A stretch of DNA of 64,000 bases, taken from positions 1,798,001 through 1,862,000 of the forward strand of contig NZ_FNAE01000001.1 of the NCBI RefSeq assembly GCF_900101755.1, read 5' to 3'. Position 1 is the first letter of the stretch. Each line of letters opens with the position of its first letter. Positions 9,882 to 20,700 of this stretch are shown here, piece after piece. The notes below the pieces were generated by a model, which was not told the DNA's origin, ran no database searches, and saw only the letters and a list, made by a program, of their open reading frames with translations. The stretch is from Ectopseudomonas alcaliphila (GTDB lineage: Bacteria; Pseudomonadota; Gammaproteobacteria; Pseudomonadales; Pseudomonadaceae). The translations under genes and the position numbers were made by a program.

Positions 9882-11423
9882 TTAGAGCTGCGGACCGGCG
9901 TTCTTGATCGCTTCGCTCACATCGAACTTCTGGAAGTTGTCGATGAACAGCTTGGCCAGGCTCTTGGCGGCTTCGTCGTAGGCGTTCTTGTCTGCCCAGG
10001 TGTTGCGCGGGTTGAGCAGGTTGGTCTCGACGCCCGGTACCGACTTGGGCACATCCAGGTTGATGATCGGCAGGTGCTCGGTCTCGGCACCGATCAGCGC
10101 GCCACTCTGGATGGCGGCGATCACACCACGAGTGGTGGGGATGTTGAAGCGCTTGCCGACGCCGTAGCCACCGCCGGTCCAGCCGGTGTTGACCAGGTAG
10201 ACCTTGGAGCCGAAGGCATTGATGCGCTTGATCAGCAGCTCGGCGTAGACGCCAGCCGGACGCGGGAAGAACGGTGCGCCGAAGCAGGTGGAGAAGGTCG
10301 ACTTGATGCCGCCGCCCGAACCCATTTCGGTGGAACCGACCAGCGCGGTGTAGCCGGAGAGGAAGTGATAGGCCGCCTGCTCGTTGTTGAGGATCGACAC
10401 CGGCGGCAGTACGCCGGTCAGGTCGCAGGTCAGGAAGATCACCGCATTCGGCTCGCCGCCGAGGTTCTTCTCGCTGCGTTTCTCGACGTACTCCAGCGGA
10501 TAGGCCGCGCGGCTGTTCTGGGTCAGGCTGTCGTCGGCGTAGTCCGGGGTGCGCTGCTCGTCGAGCACGACGTTTTCCAGCACGGTGCCGAACTGAATGG
10601 CTTTCCAGATCACCGGCTCGTTCTTCTCGGACAGGTCGATGCACTTGGCGTAGCAGCCGCCTTCGACGTTGAACACCACGCCCTCGCCCCAGCCGTGCTC
10701 GTCGTCACCGATCAGGTAACGCGACTCGTCGGCGGACAGGGTGGTCTTGCCGGTGCCGGACAGACCGAAGAACAGGGTGACGTCGCCTTCTTCGCCGATG
10801 TTGGCGGCGCAGTGCATCGGCAGCACGTCTTTTTCCGGCAGCAGGAAGTTCTGCACGGAGAACATGGCCTTCTTCATTTCACCGGCGTAACGCATGCCGG
10901 CGATCAGCACTTTCTTGGCGGCGAAGTTGATGATCACGCAGCCATCGGAGTTGGTGCCGTCACGCTCAGGCACGCACTCGAAGTTGGCGACGTTGAGGAT
11001 CTGCCACTCGGCCTTGCCAGCCTGGTTGTAAGTGGTCGGGTTGATGAACAGCTGACGGCCGAACAGGTTCTGCCAGGCGGTCGCGGTGGTCATCTTGACC
11101 GGCAGGTAGTGCTCTTCGGCAGAACCTACGTGAACGTGGGAGACGAAGTGCTCCTGGGCGTTGTTGAACGCGGCGACGCGATCCCACAGGGCGTCGAACT
11201 TGTCGGCCGGGAACGGACGGTTGATGGCACCCCAGGCGATCTGCGCCTCGGTGCTCGGCTCCTGAACGATGAAGCGATCAGCTGGCGAGCGGCCAGTGCG
11301 ATGACCAGTACGTACGACCAGCGCGCCGTTGGCGGCCAGTTCCCCTTCACCACGGCGAATGGCTTCTTCGACCAGTTGCGCGGCGCTGATGTCGGTGTAC
11401 ACGGCGTTGTTGGCTTGCGTCAT
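9882..11423 (-). CDS. pckA: Phosphoenolpyruvate carboxykinase (ATP)
   Basis: 513 residues from the ATG at 11423 ([13 protein letters not shown]); an in-frame upstream extension was not used because homologues start here. The kinase-1a loop [13 protein letters not shown] and the family signature [12 protein letters not shown]...NVEGGCYAK are intact. The enzyme turns oxaloacetate and ATP into PEP, CO2 and ADP, the first committed step of gluconeogenesis, in the cytoplasm. It is monocistronic, with a strong terminator and a perfect inverted repeat upstream (11464-11491). Confidence 0.97.
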   Translation of the reverse strand: MTQANNAVYTDISAAQLVEEAIRRGEGELAANGALVVRTGHRTGRSPADRFIVQEPSTEAQIAWGAINRPFPADKFDALWDRVAAFNNAQEHFVSHVHVGSAEEHYLPVKMTTATAWQNLFGRQLFINPTTYNQAGKAEWQILNVANFECVPERDGTNSDGCVIINFAAKKVLIAGMRYAGEMKKAMFSVQNFLLPEKDVLPMHCAANIGEEGDVTLFFGLSGTGKTTLSADESRYLIGDDEHGWGEGVVFNVEGGCYAKCIDLSEKNEPVIWKAIQFGTVLENVVLDEQRTPDYADDSLTQNSRAAYPLEYVEKRSEKNLGGEPNAVIFLTCDLTGVLPPVSILNNEQAAYHFLSGYTALVGSTEMGSGGGIKSTFSTCFGAPFFPRPAGVYAELLIKRINAFGSKVYLVNTGWTGGGYGVGKRFNIPTTRGVIAAIQSGALIGAETEHLPIINLDVPKSVPGVETNLLNPRNTWADKNAYDEAAKSLAKLFIDNFQKFDVSEAIKNAGPQL

Positions 11424-11463
11424 GAGGGTCCCCGTCGGCCACTGGCCGAGTCTTCCGAACGTT

Positions 11464-11491
11464 GTGTAGTGCAGGGGCAACCGCACTACAC
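11464..11491. promoter_or_regulatory. Perfect inverted repeat upstream of pckA
   Basis: GTGTAGTGC (11464-11472) and GCACTACAC (11483-11491) are perfect 9-base arms, 10 bases apart, centred about 54 bases before the pckA start. No U-run follows on either strand, so a terminator is unlikely. It could be an operator for a dimeric regulator or a 5'-leader hairpin. The regulator is not identifiable. Confidence 0.5.
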
Positions 11492-11580
11492 GGTAAAAAA
11501 GTCGCGGGAGTATGCCAGAAAAGCGAACTGCTTGGCAGCCTCCGATCTGATAGAGAACGGCTATCGTTCAGAAAAGTTCA

Positions 11581-12468
11581 TCAATGCCGTGTATGCGACG
11601 GCGCCTCGCTGCCAGCGCCAGCGAACAGCTGGGCGATATCGGCAGCGTCGAAGGCATAGCGCTCGTTGCAGAACTGGCAATCGATCACCACGCTGCCACC
11701 CTGCTCGGCCAGCAGCAGTTCGGCATCGGCCTGGCCGAGGCTGGCCAGGGCGCTGGCCGAACGCTCGCGCGAGCAGCTGCAACGGAACTGCAGCGGCTGT
11801 TCGTCGAACAGGCGCACATTCTCTTCGTGGTAGAGGCGATGCAGCAGCGTCGGATTGTCCAGACCGAGCAGCTCTTCGGCGGTCAGGGTGTCAGCCAGGG
11901 TCAGCACGTGGTTCCAGCTTTCCTGGCGCGCCTCGGGCTCGGTCTGATGGTGAGGTGGCAACTGTTGCAGCAACAGGCCGCGCGCACGCTGGCCGTCGGC
12001 CTTGAGCCAGAAACGGGTCGGCAGCTGTTCTGAGCTGGCGAAATAGTTGGACAGGCACTCGGCCAGGTCGACGCCTTCAAGGTCGACGATGCCCTGGTAG
12101 CGCTGGCCCCGGGTCGGATCGATGGTGATGGCCAGCACGCCATTGGGCATCAGGCTTTGCAGGTCGGCATCGGCGCCGATCTGCTCGGCTTCATAGCGGG
12201 CGATACCGCGCAGGTCACGCGCGCTGGAGCATTCCACCATCAGCAGCGACAGCGGGCCTTCGGAGCGCGCCTGCAGCACCAGCAGGCCATCGAACTTGAG
12301 GGTACCGACCAGCAGGGCGGCGGCGGCCATCATCTCGCCGAGCAGTTGCGCCACTGGCTGCGGGTAGGCGTGCTTGGCCAGCACATGAGCGTAACTTTCG
12401 CGCAACGCGACCATTTCGCCCCGCACGTCGGTGTCGTCGAAGAGAAAGCGTTGACTGAAGTCGTTCAT
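11581..12468 (-). CDS. hslO: Redox-regulated chaperone Hsp33
   Basis: 295 residues from the ATG at 12468 ([17 protein letters not shown]). The C-terminal redox switch has the CxC (FRCSCSRER) and CxxC (CQFCNERY) pairs about 31 residues apart; they bind zinc when reduced. On oxidative unfolding the protein becomes a holdase that protects cytoplasmic proteins. Its place beside pckA and near hslR is the usual Pseudomonas arrangement. Confidence 0.96.
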   Translation of the reverse strand: MNDFSQRFLFDDTDVRGEMVALRESYAHVLAKHAYPQPVAQLLGEMMAAAALLVGTLKFDGLLVLQARSEGPLSLLMVECSSARDLRGIARYEAEQIGADADLQSLMPNGVLAITIDPTRGQRYQGIVDLEGVDLAECLSNYFASSEQLPTRFWLKADGQRARGLLLQQLPPHHQTEPEARQESWNHVLTLADTLTAEELLGLDNPTLLHRLYHEENVRLFDEQPLQFRCSCSRERSASALASLGQADAELLLAEQGGSVVIDCQFCNERYAFDAADIAQLFAGAGSEAPSHTRH

Positions 12469-12678
12469 GGCGGCTGGCCCAGGGTCTGTAAAAAGGCTGG
12501 CGATTTTATGCACAAACGCCAGCACAACCAAGGCCCGACCGTCATGTGCAGGTGTTCACACAAACAGGCGCCCCCTGAACGCCGACTGAACCGATTGCCT
12601 TCTACCCTTGTGTCACGGCACTTACTACCTATTATCCGCGCGCCTGAGGCTTGTCACATATTTGCAAAGGGATCTTCC

Positions 12679-13473
12679 ATGTCGAGCACATTCATCAATC
12701 GCCACTGGCACCCACGCGCCATGCTGGTCTGTCATGTCGTCGCCATCGTGTTGCTCGTCAGTTGGCTGTGGCAGCCCACGCGCGAGTTGTGGGACGCCTT
12801 CGACCTGTGGCTGTTCAAGGTGCTCAACGACCCCGTACACGCCGCCGGTCTGTGGGCCAAGATCTGGGCCATCGGCAGCATGCGCCCAGTGGACCTGGGC
12901 GTCGGCATCGTGATGCTGGCGGTGATGCTCAAGGCCGGTCTGGTCTTCGAAGGCCATCAGGTGCGCCGCGCCTTGTTCGCCTTCCTGACGGCACTCCTGA
13001 CCTTGCTGCTGCTGCGCGTCGGCTTCGCCGAACTGGTCAAGGCCATGGGCTGGCAGCGTCCCAGTGCCTCGCTGGTCGTCGAGGGCAGTGCCCGCCTGAC
13101 CGAGCTGTTCCCCGGTTGGGAAGAGCGCTGGGACCTCAAGGACAGCGCCAGCCGTAGTTTCCCTGGTGATCACGCCTCGGTGCTATTGATCTGGGCCTTC
13201 TTCATGACCTTCTTTGCGCGCAACTGGCGCCTGCTGCTGGTCTGGGCGATCGCGGTGATCGGCATCCTGCCGCGCCTGGTCGCCGGCGCCCACTGGGGGT
13301 CGGATGCCTTCGTCGGCGGTGCGTTCCTGAGCCTGCTGGCCCTGGCCTGGGGTTGCTACACCCCACTGGGCTATCACACCAGCGAATGGCTGGAAAAGAT
13401 CACCCTGCCGATCACCTCACGCCTGGCCAAGCTGCCGCTGCTGGGCCGCATGAGCATCGTCAGCGGGCGCTGA
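12679..13473 (+). CDS. PAP2-family membrane phosphatase
   Basis: 264 residues from the ATG at 12679, with AAGGGA as binding site; the frame is open further upstream but lies over hslO. About five or six membrane segments. The PAP2 motifs are SRSFPGDHAS (motif 2, with Gly-Asp-His for the usual Ser-Gly-His) and RLVAGAHWGSDAFVG (motif 3, Arg/His/Asp). It should remove phosphate from a lipid phosphate or undecaprenyl pyrophosphate, or move phosphate onto lipid A as LpxT does, on the periplasmic face. Which of these it is cannot be decided here. Confidence 0.85.
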   Translation: MSSTFINRHWHPRAMLVCHVVAIVLLVSWLWQPTRELWDAFDLWLFKVLNDPVHAAGLWAKIWAIGSMRPVDLGVGIVMLAVMLKAGLVFEGHQVRRALFAFLTALLTLLLLRVGFAELVKAMGWQRPSASLVVEGSARLTELFPGWEERWDLKDSASRSFPGDHASVLLIWAFFMTFFARNWRLLLVWAIAVIGILPRLVAGAHWGSDAFVGGAFLSLLALAWGCYTPLGYHTSEWLEKITLPITSRLAKLPLLGRMSIVSGR

Positions 13474-13499
13474 ACCGGAACCGCAAGACAACGGACAAG

Positions 13500-13561
13500 G
13501 TGGGAGCGAGCTCTGCTCGCGAAGCTTTTACCGTCGTTCGCGAGCAAAGCTCGCTCCTACA
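13500..13561. repeat. Long palindrome, GGGAGCGAGC family
   Basis: GGGAGCGAGCTCTGCTCGCG pairs with CGCGAGCAAAGCTCGCTCC after a 12-base spacer. It ends about 10 bases before the hslR stop, between two convergent genes. A close relative lies at 22918-22979. Confidence 0.8.
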
Positions 13562-13570
13562 GGCTTGCGC

Positions 13571-13999
13571 CTAATCCTCATCCGCCCAAGGGTGGCGCAG
13601 GCCACCTTCCTGCTGTTCGTTGAACTGATGGATCTGCCGACGCTGCTTCTTGCTCGGCCGACCGTCGGTCTGCATACCCACGGCGCCAGCCTTGCGCATC
13701 GCGGCGGCCTGCTCGCGGCGGGCGATGCTCTCTTCCGTCTCGCGATACAACAGTTGCGCCTCGGGCGCGCCACGGCGGACGCTGGATAAGGCCAGCACGA
13801 CCACGGTGCGCTCATCGAAACCGGTGCGCAGCACGTATTCGTCGCCGATCTTCGGCTCCTTGCCCGGCTTGCAGCGCTCGCCACGGTGATGGACCTTGCC
13901 ACCTTCTATCGCCGCCTTGCACAGGGCGCGCGTCTTGAAGAAGCGTGCCGCCCACAGCCATTTGTCCAGGCGGATCTTGTCGTCGTCTTTCTCGCTCAA
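13571..13999 (-). CDS. hslR: Heat-shock ribosome-associated protein Hsp15 (S4 domain)
   Basis: 142 residues. An S4 RNA-binding domain fills the first half (IRLDKWLWAARFFKTRALCK). The C-terminus is basic (RPSKKQRRQIHQFNEQQEG). Hsp15 binds stalled 50S subunits carrying nascent chains and helps recycle them. It is convergent with the PAP2 gene and separated from it by a palindromic repeat. Confidence 0.93.
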   Translation of the reverse strand: MSEKDDDKIRLDKWLWAARFFKTRALCKAAIEGGKVHHRGERCKPGKEPKIGDEYVLRTGFDERTVVVLALSSVRRGAPEAQLLYRETEESIARREQAAAMRKAGAVGMQTDGRPSKKQRRQIHQFNEQQEGGLRHPWADED

Positions 14000-14026
14000 T
14001 GCTCTCTCAACTCCATAACCATCGCT

Positions 14027-14968
14027 TCATGCCTGCCCGCACCCCGCATTCACACATGGAACGGCGCGAACATAGCGCAACTCTTCACGTACAGGCAGAT
14101 CGGCGGGTGTTTTCAAATCCCACACCAGCCCTATTCGCTGCAGGATCAGCAGCATCCACCACCCCGGATCCCACTCGCCCTTGTACAACCCCAGCCTTGC
14201 AGACCCCGGGAACGCGTGGTGGTTGTTATGCCAGCATTCGCCCATTGTCAGCAGAGCAGCGAAAGGTACGTTGTAACCCTGCACGCTCGCACCTTCCACG
14301 ATATGCGCCTGGTCACCATGACGGTGGGCGAAATGCCCAATCAGCCAATGACCAAACACCCCGGCGGTGACTCGGGCGCAGACACCCCAGAACACCCAAC
14401 CCCAGCCACCGATAGCAAAGAACAGAAGAGCCCAGGGCAGTTGCTGGAGCATCCAGGTTTTCTGCAGAAAACGATAAACCGGGTCCTCCGCGACTCGTGC
14501 CTCAACGAGAATTTCCGGTGGACGTCTCAGGCGCAACTCACAGTGCAATTGCCACCAGGCATCCACCAACGGCGCCCGCCGATGGCCAAAGAAATCGTGG
14601 CACGCCTTCTGCCGCTGGGCATAGTCGCGCAGGTCATGGGTACGCAGCAGACCGAGTGGTCCGCAGAGCCCCACCAGCACGCCGCAATAGACCAGGAAGT
14701 ATTCCAACCACTTGGGACACTGAAAGCTTTCGTGGATGAGTTTTCGGTGCATGCCCAACGAATGCCCGCACAGCAGAACAAAAGCAGTCGTAACCACAAA
14801 TAGCGCAAATGCCGACCAACTGAATGTCAGCGCACCGCCAACCAAGGCCCCCAGAGCCATCGCGCTGAACCAGAGGGAGCGTATCGGCTCCCAGTGAACC
14901 TCACCGTTTTCGACGTCCGCACCCAGCTGGACTCGGTGGTTTTTCAGACTCTGCGGAAATATATCCAT
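14027..14968 (-). CDS. Membrane fatty-acid desaturase with altered second His box
   Basis: 313 residues, with about four membrane segments. His box 1 is HRKLIH (residues 74-79) and box 3 is WHNNHH (246-251). At the place of the usual second box (HxxHH) it reads THDLRDYAQRQKACHDFF, so only one histidine of that box is kept (H111). The rest (GLLRTHDLRD, YNVPFAALLTMGECWH) matches a proteobacterial desaturase-like subfamily I have seen annotated as acyl-CoA desaturase. It probably modifies membrane acyl chains, but position and substrate are unknown. The ArsR-type gene sits 24 bp upstream on the same strand and is likely co-transcribed. Confidence 0.8.
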   Translation of the reverse strand: MDIFPQSLKNHRVQLGADVENGEVHWEPIRSLWFSAMALGALVGGALTFSWSAFALFVVTTAFVLLCGHSLGMHRKLIHESFQCPKWLEYFLVYCGVLVGLCGPLGLLRTHDLRDYAQRQKACHDFFGHRRAPLVDAWWQLHCELRLRRPPEILVEARVAEDPVYRFLQKTWMLQQLPWALLFFAIGGWGWVFWGVCARVTAGVFGHWLIGHFAHRHGDQAHIVEGASVQGYNVPFAALLTMGECWHNNHHAFPGSARLGLYKGEWDPGWWMLLILQRIGLVWDLKTPADLPVREELRYVRAVPCVNAGCGQA

Positions 14969-14992
14969 ATGTTCCTCCGCCGGGACACCGGC

Positions 14993-15310
14993 TCATTCAG
15001 ACGCTTTCTTGGCCTGCGCCTCAGACTCGCGCTTGAGTTGCCCACCCGTCGGGCAGACCTCGAAAGCGAAACCGAGCAAGGTATTGAGCAAGCTGTCAGG
15101 GTTCAGCCGGTAAGCCACGAACTGCCCCCGTCGCTCGCTTACGACCAATCCGGCCGTAGTCAGTACAGCTAAATGACGGGAAATAGCAGGGGCACTCATC
15201 TCGAAGCGACTGGCAATTTCGCCCGCTGTCAGCTCCTGCGCGGAGAGATAGGCCAATATCTGCCTACGCGGCGTCGAAGCCAGCGCCTCAAAAACTCGAT
15301 TAGCGTCCAT
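14993..15310 (-). CDS. ArsR-family regulator of the desaturase gene
   Basis: 105 residues of winged-helix DNA-binding protein: MDANRVFEALASTPRRQILA, then ELTAGEIASRF and SAPAISRHLAVL (recognition helix), then a beta-wing RRGQFVAYRL. Only one cysteine (in FEVCPTGG) is present, so the classic ArsR metal sites are absent. It leads a two-gene unit with the desaturase and has a perfect AT-rich inverted repeat 10 bases upstream of its start. Autoregulation and control of the desaturase are inferred. The ligand is unknown. Confidence 0.85.
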   Translation of the reverse strand: MDANRVFEALASTPRRQILAYLSAQELTAGEIASRFEMSAPAISRHLAVLTTAGLVVSERRGQFVAYRLNPDSLLNTLLGFAFEVCPTGGQLKRESEAQAKKASE

Positions 15311-15319
15311 TCACCACCA

Positions 15320-15341
15320 CAATTAACAATTTAGTTAATTG
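15320..15341. promoter_or_regulatory. Operator-like inverted repeat of the ArsR-desaturase unit
   Basis: CAATTAAC (15320-15327) and GTTAATTG (15334-15341) are perfect 8-base arms with a 6-base spacer. The site is strongly AT-rich in a GC-rich genome. It sits between the divergent ArsR and rimB genes. Size and symmetry suit an ArsR dimer. Confidence 0.7.
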
Positions 15342-15425
15342 CTTATATGCCTAAAAGAAAAAGGTGACAACTGGATCAAGCAAAAAACATGTGGGCAGGT
15401 GCGGTTGTCATACGCCCTGTCTAGA

Positions 15426-15926
15426 ATGCCCATCCAAATACCCTGGAACGCCGCCTTGAAGACTTTCGACCAGCTCAGCGTGATCGGCCTGCGTGAGTGG
15501 ATCAATCTGCCCGAGCTAGGCATCATCGGCTTGCGCGCCAAGATCGACACCGGCGCCAGCACCTCGAGCCTGCACGCCAGCGATATCCAGCCGTTCCAGA
15601 AGGACGGCGAAGACTGGGTGCGGTTCACCGCCTACCTCGGCACCCAGGTGCAACGCCGCCATCGCTGCGAAGCGCAGATGGTCTCGGTCAAACGCATCAA
15701 GAGCTCCAACGGCCAGGCGCAGAGCCGCTACGTGATTCGCACGCACCTGGCCCTCGGTGATCGCCTGTGGCCGGTGGAGTTCACCCTGGCCTGTCGCAAG
15801 ACCATGCGTTATCGCGTACTCCTCGGTTCCAAGGCGCTGATCACCGGCCAACTGGTGGTCAATCCGGCACTCAGCTACGTGCAGGACAAACCCTCACTCT
15901 CCTCGTCCCTTCCAGGTGCCCAATGA
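15426..15926 (+). CDS. rimB: RimB-type ATP-dependent zinc/aspartyl-like protease
   Basis: 166 residues from the ATG at 15426; a TTG at 15456 (giving [15 protein letters not shown]) is also possible and may fit the family better. The core motif [13 protein letters not shown] has the Asp-Thr-Gly-Ala of retropepsin-like folds. In P. fluorescens, as I recall, RimB is the protease partner of RimK and takes part in trimming or control of glutamate tails on ribosomal protein S6. It overlaps rimK by a base pattern ATGA, so the two are translationally coupled. Confidence 0.82.
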   Translation: MPIQIPWNAALKTFDQLSVIGLREWINLPELGIIGLRAKIDTGASTSSLHASDIQPFQKDGEDWVRFTAYLGTQVQRRHRCEAQMVSVKRIKSSNGQAQSRYVIRTHLALGDRLWPVEFTLACRKTMRYRVLLGSKALITGQLVVNPALSYVQDKPSLSSSLPGAQ

Positions 15927-16828
15927 AGATCGCCGTGCTGTCGCGTAACCCGCGTCTGTATTCCACCCGCCGTCTGGTGGAGGCCGGCCAGCAGCGGGGC
16001 CATGAAATGGTGGTGATCGACACCCTGCGCGCCTACATGAACATCGCCAGCCACAAGCCGCAGATCCACTACCGCGGCCAGGCCATGGACGGCTTCGACG
16101 CGGTGATCCCGCGCATCGGCGCCTCGGTGACCTTCTATGGCTGCGCGGTGCTGCGCCAGTTCGAGATGATGGGCGTCTACCCGCTCAACGAGTCGGTGGC
16201 CATCAGCCGCTCGCGCGACAAGCTGCGCGCCCTGCAGCTGCTGTCGCGCAAGGGCATCGGCCTGCCGGTGACCGGCTTCGCCCACTCCCCCGACGACATT
16301 CCCGACCTGATCCAGATGGTTGGCGGTGCGCCGCTGGTGATCAAGGTGCTCGAAGGCACCCAGGGCATGGGCGTGGTACTGGCCGAAACGCACAAGGCTG
16401 CCGAGTCGGTGATCGAGGCCTTCCTCGGCCTCAAGCAGGACATCATGGTCCAGGAATACATCCAGGAAGCCGGCGGCGCCGACATCCGCTGCTTCGTGGT
16501 CGGTGACAAGGTGATAGCGGCGATGAAGCGCCAGGCCAAGGCCGGCGAGTTCCGCTCCAACCTGCACCGCGGCGGCAGCGCCAGCCTGATCAAGATCACC
16601 CCGGAAGAGCGCATGACCGCCGTGCGCGCGGCCCGCGTGATGGGCCTGAACGTCGCCGGGGTGGACATCCTGCGCTCCAACCACGGCCCGCTGGTGATGG
16701 AGGTGAACTCCTCGCCCGGCCTGGAAGGCATCGAGACCACCACCGGCAAGGACGTCGCCGGCATGATCATCCAGTACCTGGAAAAGAACGCCGAACCTGG
16801 CCAGACCCGCACCAAGGGCCGCGGATGA
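15923..16828 (+). CDS. rimK: Ribosomal protein S6 glutamyl ligase RimK
   Basis: 301 residues from the ATG overlapping the rimB stop. An ATP-grasp ligase: [18 protein letters not shown] (ATP lid), [17 protein letters not shown], and the metal-binding [12 protein letters not shown] near the end. It adds glutamate residues to the C-terminus of ribosomal protein S6 and so alters the ribosome and translation; in pseudomonads its activity is linked to c-di-GMP. Here a large c-di-GMP enzyme lies 0.9 kb downstream. Confidence 0.95.
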   Translation: MKIAVLSRNPRLYSTRRLVEAGQQRGHEMVVIDTLRAYMNIASHKPQIHYRGQAMDGFDAVIPRIGASVTFYGCAVLRQFEMMGVYPLNESVAISRSRDKLRALQLLSRKGIGLPVTGFAHSPDDIPDLIQMVGGAPLVIKVLEGTQGMGVVLAETHKAAESVIEAFLGLKQDIMVQEYIQEAGGADIRCFVVGDKVIAAMKRQAKAGEFRSNLHRGGSASLIKITPEERMTAVRAARVMGLNVAGVDILRSNHGPLVMEVNSSPGLEGIETTTGKDVAGMIIQYLEKNAEPGQTRTKGRG

Positions 16829-17721
16829 GCCCAGTGTTCGACGGTCGTCTGGCGCTGATCGCGCCGGCCTCTGCCATCGCCGAAGACGTGCTCGAGGCGA
16901 CCCTGGCCCAGCTCGACGTGCTGGGCATCCGCTACCACCTGGGCCAGCACGTGCGCGCCCGGCATCGCTACCTGGCCGGCACGCCGGAGCAACGCCTGGA
17001 CGATCTGCACCAGGCCTTCGCCCTGTCGGACATCAGCGCCGTCTGGTGCCTGCGCGGCGGTTACGGCTGCGCGCAGCTGGTGGCGGATATCGACTGGGCT
17101 CAGCTGCGCCAGGCCAGCCCGCGACCGCTGATCGGCTTCTCCGATCTATCGATTCTGCTCGAGGCCTTTGCACAACAGGGTCTGCCGGCCATTCATGGCC
17201 CGGTGGCCAGCGCGCTCGGCCATCAGGTGCTGTCGGCGCCCGGCGGCCAGCGCGAACGCCTGGCCTCGATGCAGGCACTGTGGAGTCTGCTCAAGGGCAA
17301 GCACCGGCAGCTGCCGCTGCGCCATATCAGCGGCCCGCAGCATGTCATCGAGGGCACCTTGCAAGGCGGCAACCTGACGGCCCTGGCCAGCGTCTGCGGC
17401 ACCCATGCCGGGTTGCGCCTGGCCGAGGATTCGATCCTGATTCTGGAAGACGTCGGCGAACCCTACTACCGCCTGGAGCGCAGCCTCTGGCAACTGCTGC
17501 ACAGTTTTGCCGGGAAAAAGCCGAGCGCGGTCTGCCTGGGCAGCTTCACCGACTGCCCGCGGCGCGGCGTGCACCACAGCCTGGAGCAGATCATCGGCGA
17601 ATACCTGGCGCAGCTGGGTATCCCGCTGTATGGCGACCTGCCCAGCGGCCATGGCGACAGCAATTATCCCTGGCCTTATGGCCAGCGGGCGCGCCTGGGC
17701 GGCGGCAGCCTGAGCTGGTAA
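16825..17721 (+). CDS. ldcA: LD-carboxypeptidase (peptidase S66)
   Basis: 298 residues, overlapping rimK by ATGA. The Ser-Glu-His elements of S66 enzymes are recognisable: GFSDLSIL (Ser), [11 protein letters not shown] (Glu) and [14 protein letters not shown] (His). WCLRGGYG is the conserved glycine motif. It cuts the terminal D-Ala from tetrapeptides in cytoplasmic murein recycling. It ends only 6 bases from the stop of the convergent GGDEF-EAL gene. Confidence 0.93.
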   Translation: MSPVFDGRLALIAPASAIAEDVLEATLAQLDVLGIRYHLGQHVRARHRYLAGTPEQRLDDLHQAFALSDISAVWCLRGGYGCAQLVADIDWAQLRQASPRPLIGFSDLSILLEAFAQQGLPAIHGPVASALGHQVLSAPGGQRERLASMQALWSLLKGKHRQLPLRHISGPQHVIEGTLQGGNLTALASVCGTHAGLRLAEDSILILEDVGEPYYRLERSLWQLLHSFAGKKPSAVCLGSFTDCPRRGVHHSLEQIIGEYLAQLGIPLYGDLPSGHGDSNYPWPYGQRARLGGGSLSW

Positions 17722-17727
17722 CCCGCC

Positions 17728-20700
17728 TCAGCGTCGACGCGCCCGCATCCAGGCAAGAAACGCCGCTTCGGTCATCGGCCGACCGAACAGATAGCCTTGC
17801 CCCAGGGCACAGTCGTGCTCACGCAACAGCGCCAGTTGACTGTCACGCTCGATGCCCTCGGCCACGCATTCCAGGCCGAGATTGCGCGCGATCATCAAGA
17901 TGGTCTGCACCAGCATGCGTCCGCTCGCTTCGCCATCGAGATCGGCGACGAAGCTGCGGTCGATCTTCAGCCGGTCCAGCGGCAGACGCTTGAGGTAGGT
18001 GAGCGACGAATAGCCGGTACCGAAGTCGTCGATGGCGAAGCGCACGCCCTGCGCCTTAAGCTGCTGCATGTTGCCGATGCAGCGCTCGACATCTTCGAGC
18101 AGCACGCCCTCAGTGATTTCCAGTTCCAGGGACTGGGCCGGCACACCGTGCTGGCGCAGGCACTGCTCGACACGTTCCACGCAGCCTGCCTGACGCAGCT
18201 CACGCGGGCTGAGATTGACCGCCAGCACCAGTTGCGGCCATTGCGCCTGCCACCGCGCCAGCGCCGCGCAGGCCTGCTCCAGCACCCACTGGCCGATGTC
18301 CTGGATCAGCCCAGTTTCCTCGGCCAGGGGAATGAACTGATCCGGGCCGATCTCACCGCGTTCGGGGTGCATCCAGCGCAGTAGCACCTCGGCGCCAGCC
18401 ACGCTGTTGTCGGCCAGCATCAGCTGCGGCTGGAACACCAGTTGCAGCTGCTGACGCGCGATGGCCTGACGCAGTTCGCTCTGCAACTGCAGACGTTGAT
18501 CGATGGCAACCTGCATCTCCGGGGCGAAGAAATGCAGGGCGTTGCGCCCGGCATGCTTGGCCCGGTACATGGCGGTATCGGCCTGTTTGAGAATGTCCGA
18601 GGCTTGTTGCAGGCCCATCGGATGCAGGGCAATGCCGATACTGGCGCTGATCGCCAGCTCATGGCCGTCGATCAGGCAGCTGCCGTGCAGGCCGCGCAGC
18701 AGCTTCTCCCCAACCGCTGCGGCATGCTCGGCGACGGTTTGCGGCTCCTTGCCCAGGGCCTCGAGCAAGACCACGAACTCATCACCGCCGAGGCGCGCCA
18801 GGGTGTCTTCGGTACGCAGTTCGGCGGCCAGGCGGGTGGTGACTTCGCACAGCAGGGCATCGCCGATCAGGTGGCCGAGGCTGTCGTTGACCGTCTTGAA
18901 ATGATCAAGATCAATGAACAACAGTGCCCCCAGACTTCCCTCACGATTCTCGCGATCCATGGCATGTTGCAGGCGATCGAGCAGCAGGCGGCGATTGGGC
19001 AGGCCGGTGAGTTCGTCGCTGTAGGCCAGGCGCTCGATCTCACGCTGGTAGCGCTGGCGCTCGGAGATGTCGGTGACACTGGCGCGAATCAGCAGGTTCT
19101 CCCCCGGCATGCGCACCAGGCGCACCTCGCAGGGCAACTGGCGACCGGCGCTGTCGCGGTGGTTCCATTCGAATACCGGCGCATCACCGGCAACGGCGCA
19201 GCGCAGGAATGCCTTGCCAGCGCGGGCAGACAGCCGACCGTCGGCCTGACGCAGCGGGCTGATGCTCTGGATCGACTTGCCGAGCAGTTCATCACGGCGA
19301 TAGCGAAATAGACGCAGGGCGTTCTCGTTGCACTCGACGATGCCGCCCTCCGGGTCGAACAGCAGGATCGCCTCAGGCGCGTGCTCGACCAGCGTTCGAT
19401 AGCGCGCCTCGGCCTCGTGCCGCGCGCTGATGTCCTCGACCAGCAGCAGGAACAGCGTCTGCCGACCAATACCGCCGCGCACGGCACGCAGGCTGACACG
19501 GGTGAAAACCACCAAGCCATCGGCACGCAGAAAGCGCTTGTCCATCTCGAACCCGTCGCTGCTGCCGAGCAGCACCTGCTCCACATGGGCCTGCTCGGCC
19601 GCCAGATCGTCCGGGTACGACAGCTGCTGCCAACTGCTGGCGAGCAGCTCCTCGCGACTACGACCGAGGATGCTGCACAGCTTCTGGTTGACCTCTTCCC
19701 AGCCAAAGCTCTGGGTAGTCAGTGCCATGCCGATCAGCGGCGCCTCGAAGAACAGGCGCAGGCGCTCGTCACGCTCGCGCAGTTGCGACTCCGTGCGCTT
19801 GCGTTCGCTGATGTCCTGCACCACGCCATAGATGCGCACCAGGCTGCCGTCCTGATTGCGCTCGACCATGCCACGCAGACGGGCTAAGCGTCCCCCCAGG
19901 CGCGCCGCCAGATGGACCTCGATATCCAGGTCGTCTCTTCCACTGAGCGCGGCCTGCAATGTCTGCATGATCAGCGTCTGGCTCGGCGTATCGAAATAAT
20001 GCAGCGCCTGCTCGAGGTTCGGCGGCCCAAGATGAATGTCGCGCTCGACGATGCGGTAGCAGCCATCGCTCCAGAACATGCCGTAGTCGCTGATCTCCAG
20101 CACCCAGCCGCCCAGGTTGGCGATGTCTTCGGTCTGGCTGAACAGATGGCTCTGGCGCAGTAGCTGCGCGCGCTGCTGCTCGACCTTGGCGGCCAGTTCG
20201 ACACGCTCGGTGACATCATGCTGCAGCCCGACGAAATGGCTGATGCCCTGCTCGTCGCGCATCGGCGCCAGCACCACCTCGTTCCAGAACGGCCTGCCGT
20301 CCTTGCGATAATTACGCACCACGGCATGACCACTGCGGCCATTCCTCAAGGCACCGCGCAGGGGTTGCAGCTCAAGCTGGGCGCGGTCATCGCCGAGCAG
20401 AAAGCGGCAGTTACGCCCCATTGTCTCCTCGGCGCTATAGCCGGTTATCTGGCTGAATGCAGCATTGCAGTAGACCAGTGGCAGATCGGCCTGGCGCGCG
20501 TCGGCGATGGTCACCCCCAGCGGGCTGGCCTCCATCGCCAGGTTGGCGCGGGCCAGTTGCTGCTGCATCTGCGCACTGCGCGCCAGTGCCTGTCGCAGAT
20601 CGCCAAGCGCACGGCCTACCAGCAACGTGGCACCCATCAACAGCACGACGGCGAAGTGCAGCTGGTTACGCTGCAGATCCAGCTCACCGAAACTCAGACT

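Noticed and set aside
10074..12005. Long plus-strand frame opposite pckA and hslO
   Set aside because: Spans two conserved genes and their intergenic region; no domain or binding site.
13500..13561. Simple rho-independent terminator
   Set aside because: The arms are much longer than a terminator and recur at 22918; it is better described as a repeat, though it may also end transcripts.
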